From: Deltaproteobacteria bacterium
GTDB lineage: Bacteria > Myxococcota_A > UBA9160 > UBA4427
Reading direction: 5' to 3'
Assembly: GCA_002709835.1 (NCBI GenBank)
Contig: PAQX01000038.1
Span: 6,542 to 48,683, forward strand
Length of the DNA: 42,142 bases
The translations under genes and the position numbers were made by a program. How positions within the stretch are numbered: position 1 is the stretch's first letter; every line of letters starts with the position of its first letter. Below are positions 42,021 through 42,142 of this stretch, in pieces. The notes under the pieces are model-generated. The model saw only the letters and a program-made list of their open reading frames with translations. It was not told where the DNA came from and did no database searches.

Positions 42021-42142
42021 ATGGCAAACTGGTTCATTGCACTCCCCGTCCCCGCAGAAGCGTGGTTCGCCGCGCTCGCTCCCGCTCCGGACGTCGTGCG
42101 GCCATTCCACCCGGACGACCTCCACGCCACCGTCGCCTTCCT
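42021..42142 (+). CDS. 2'-5' RNA ligase (2H phosphoesterase) family protein, 5' part only
   Basis: The ATG at 42021 opens MANWFIALPVPAEAWFAALA and the frame stays open to the window end. HATVAFL at ~35-41 is the first H-x-T motif of the 2H phosphoesterase (LigT/ThpR) fold, and the FIALPVP opening is typical. These enzymes hydrolyse or join 2',3'-cyclic phosphates. Only about 40 residues are visible, so the second HxT is outside the window. It follows the membrane protein by 41 bp. Confidence 0.7.
   Translation, partial: MANWFIALPVPAEAWFAALAPAPDVVRPFHPDDLHATVAF

Overview
The window is 42.1 kb of high-GC bacterial chromosome, dense with genes and without any rRNA, tRNA, IS element, phage gene or CRISPR array that I could see. 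The content is an aerobic catabolic repertoire: three soluble-type cytochromes P450, two CaiB/BaiF CoA-transferases, two acyl-CoA synthetases, a paired acyl-CoA dehydrogenase, two crotonases, a DUF35-thiolase fusion, a CoA carboxyltransferase, an FAH-family hydrolase, amidohydrolases, SDRs, GSTs and an aldehyde dehydrogenase. An exported beta-helix protein with thrombospondin type 3 repeats and a PEP-CTERM-like tail, two apparent selenoproteins and a sigma-54-type promoter fit a Gram-negative, probably deltaproteobacterial/Myxococcota-like organism. That placement is inference; the window has no phylogenetic marker.

The most important observation is two genes interrupted by an in-frame TGA exactly where their families carry a redox Cys. 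(1) 1448-2992 is a SelU/PRXL2-type peroxiredoxin-like domain (motif RHFG-U-LF-C-REQ) fused to an SDR. (2) 19941-20459 (minus) is an OsmC-like peroxidase (IAF-U-LLTQL). In both, a hairpin with GU in its apical loop lies downstream of the UGA at the spacing of a bacterial SECIS. A conventional annotation would break both genes at the TGA.

Layout. 33-1319 is an MFS symporter, divergent from the Prx-SDR selenoprotein. 3005-5846 (minus) holds two small proteins, a P450 and a TauD-like dioxygenase. 5981-7288 is an amtB-type ammonium transporter with a good sigma-54 -24/-12 promoter and no adjacent glnK. 7525-9542 (minus) is a CoA-transferase/crotonase pair. 9752-11891 is a GST convergent with a second P450. 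12236-14779 holds a VOC protein with a strong terminator, a frameshifted membrane protein, an atypical SDR and a four-helix membrane protein. 14776-18864 (minus) is acyl-CoA synthetase, membrane-anchored GST and sulfatase, the last two overlapping. 19026-19928 is an FAH-family hydrolase.

27051 down to 19941 (minus) looks like one seven-gene operon: DUF35-thiolase, crotonase, amidohydrolase, P450, amidohydrolase, a mini gene resembling the N-terminus of nitrile hydratase beta, and the OsmC selenoprotein. It diverges from the paired acyl-CoA dehydrogenases (27241-29546). 32334-29562 (minus) is carboxyltransferase plus CoA-transferase, divergent from an aldehyde dehydrogenase. 33999-36260 is the exported beta-helix protein. 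36764-39521 is a zinc alcohol dehydrogenase and an acyl-CoA synthetase, convergent with a 17beta-HSD4-like SDR. 40685-41979 holds two membrane-anchored proteins of unknown function, and the window ends inside a 2'-5' RNA ligase family gene.

Taken together (inference), the region could oxidise a hydrophobic, possibly steroid- or isoprenoid-like substrate by P450 hydroxylation, CoA activation, side-chain dehydrogenation by a heteromeric ACAD, hydration and retro-aldol cleavage by the DUF35-thiolase. The selenoperoxidases and GSTs would handle hydroperoxides and electrophiles. No ferredoxin or reductase for the P450s and no sterol-ring genes are present, so the substrate is not proven.
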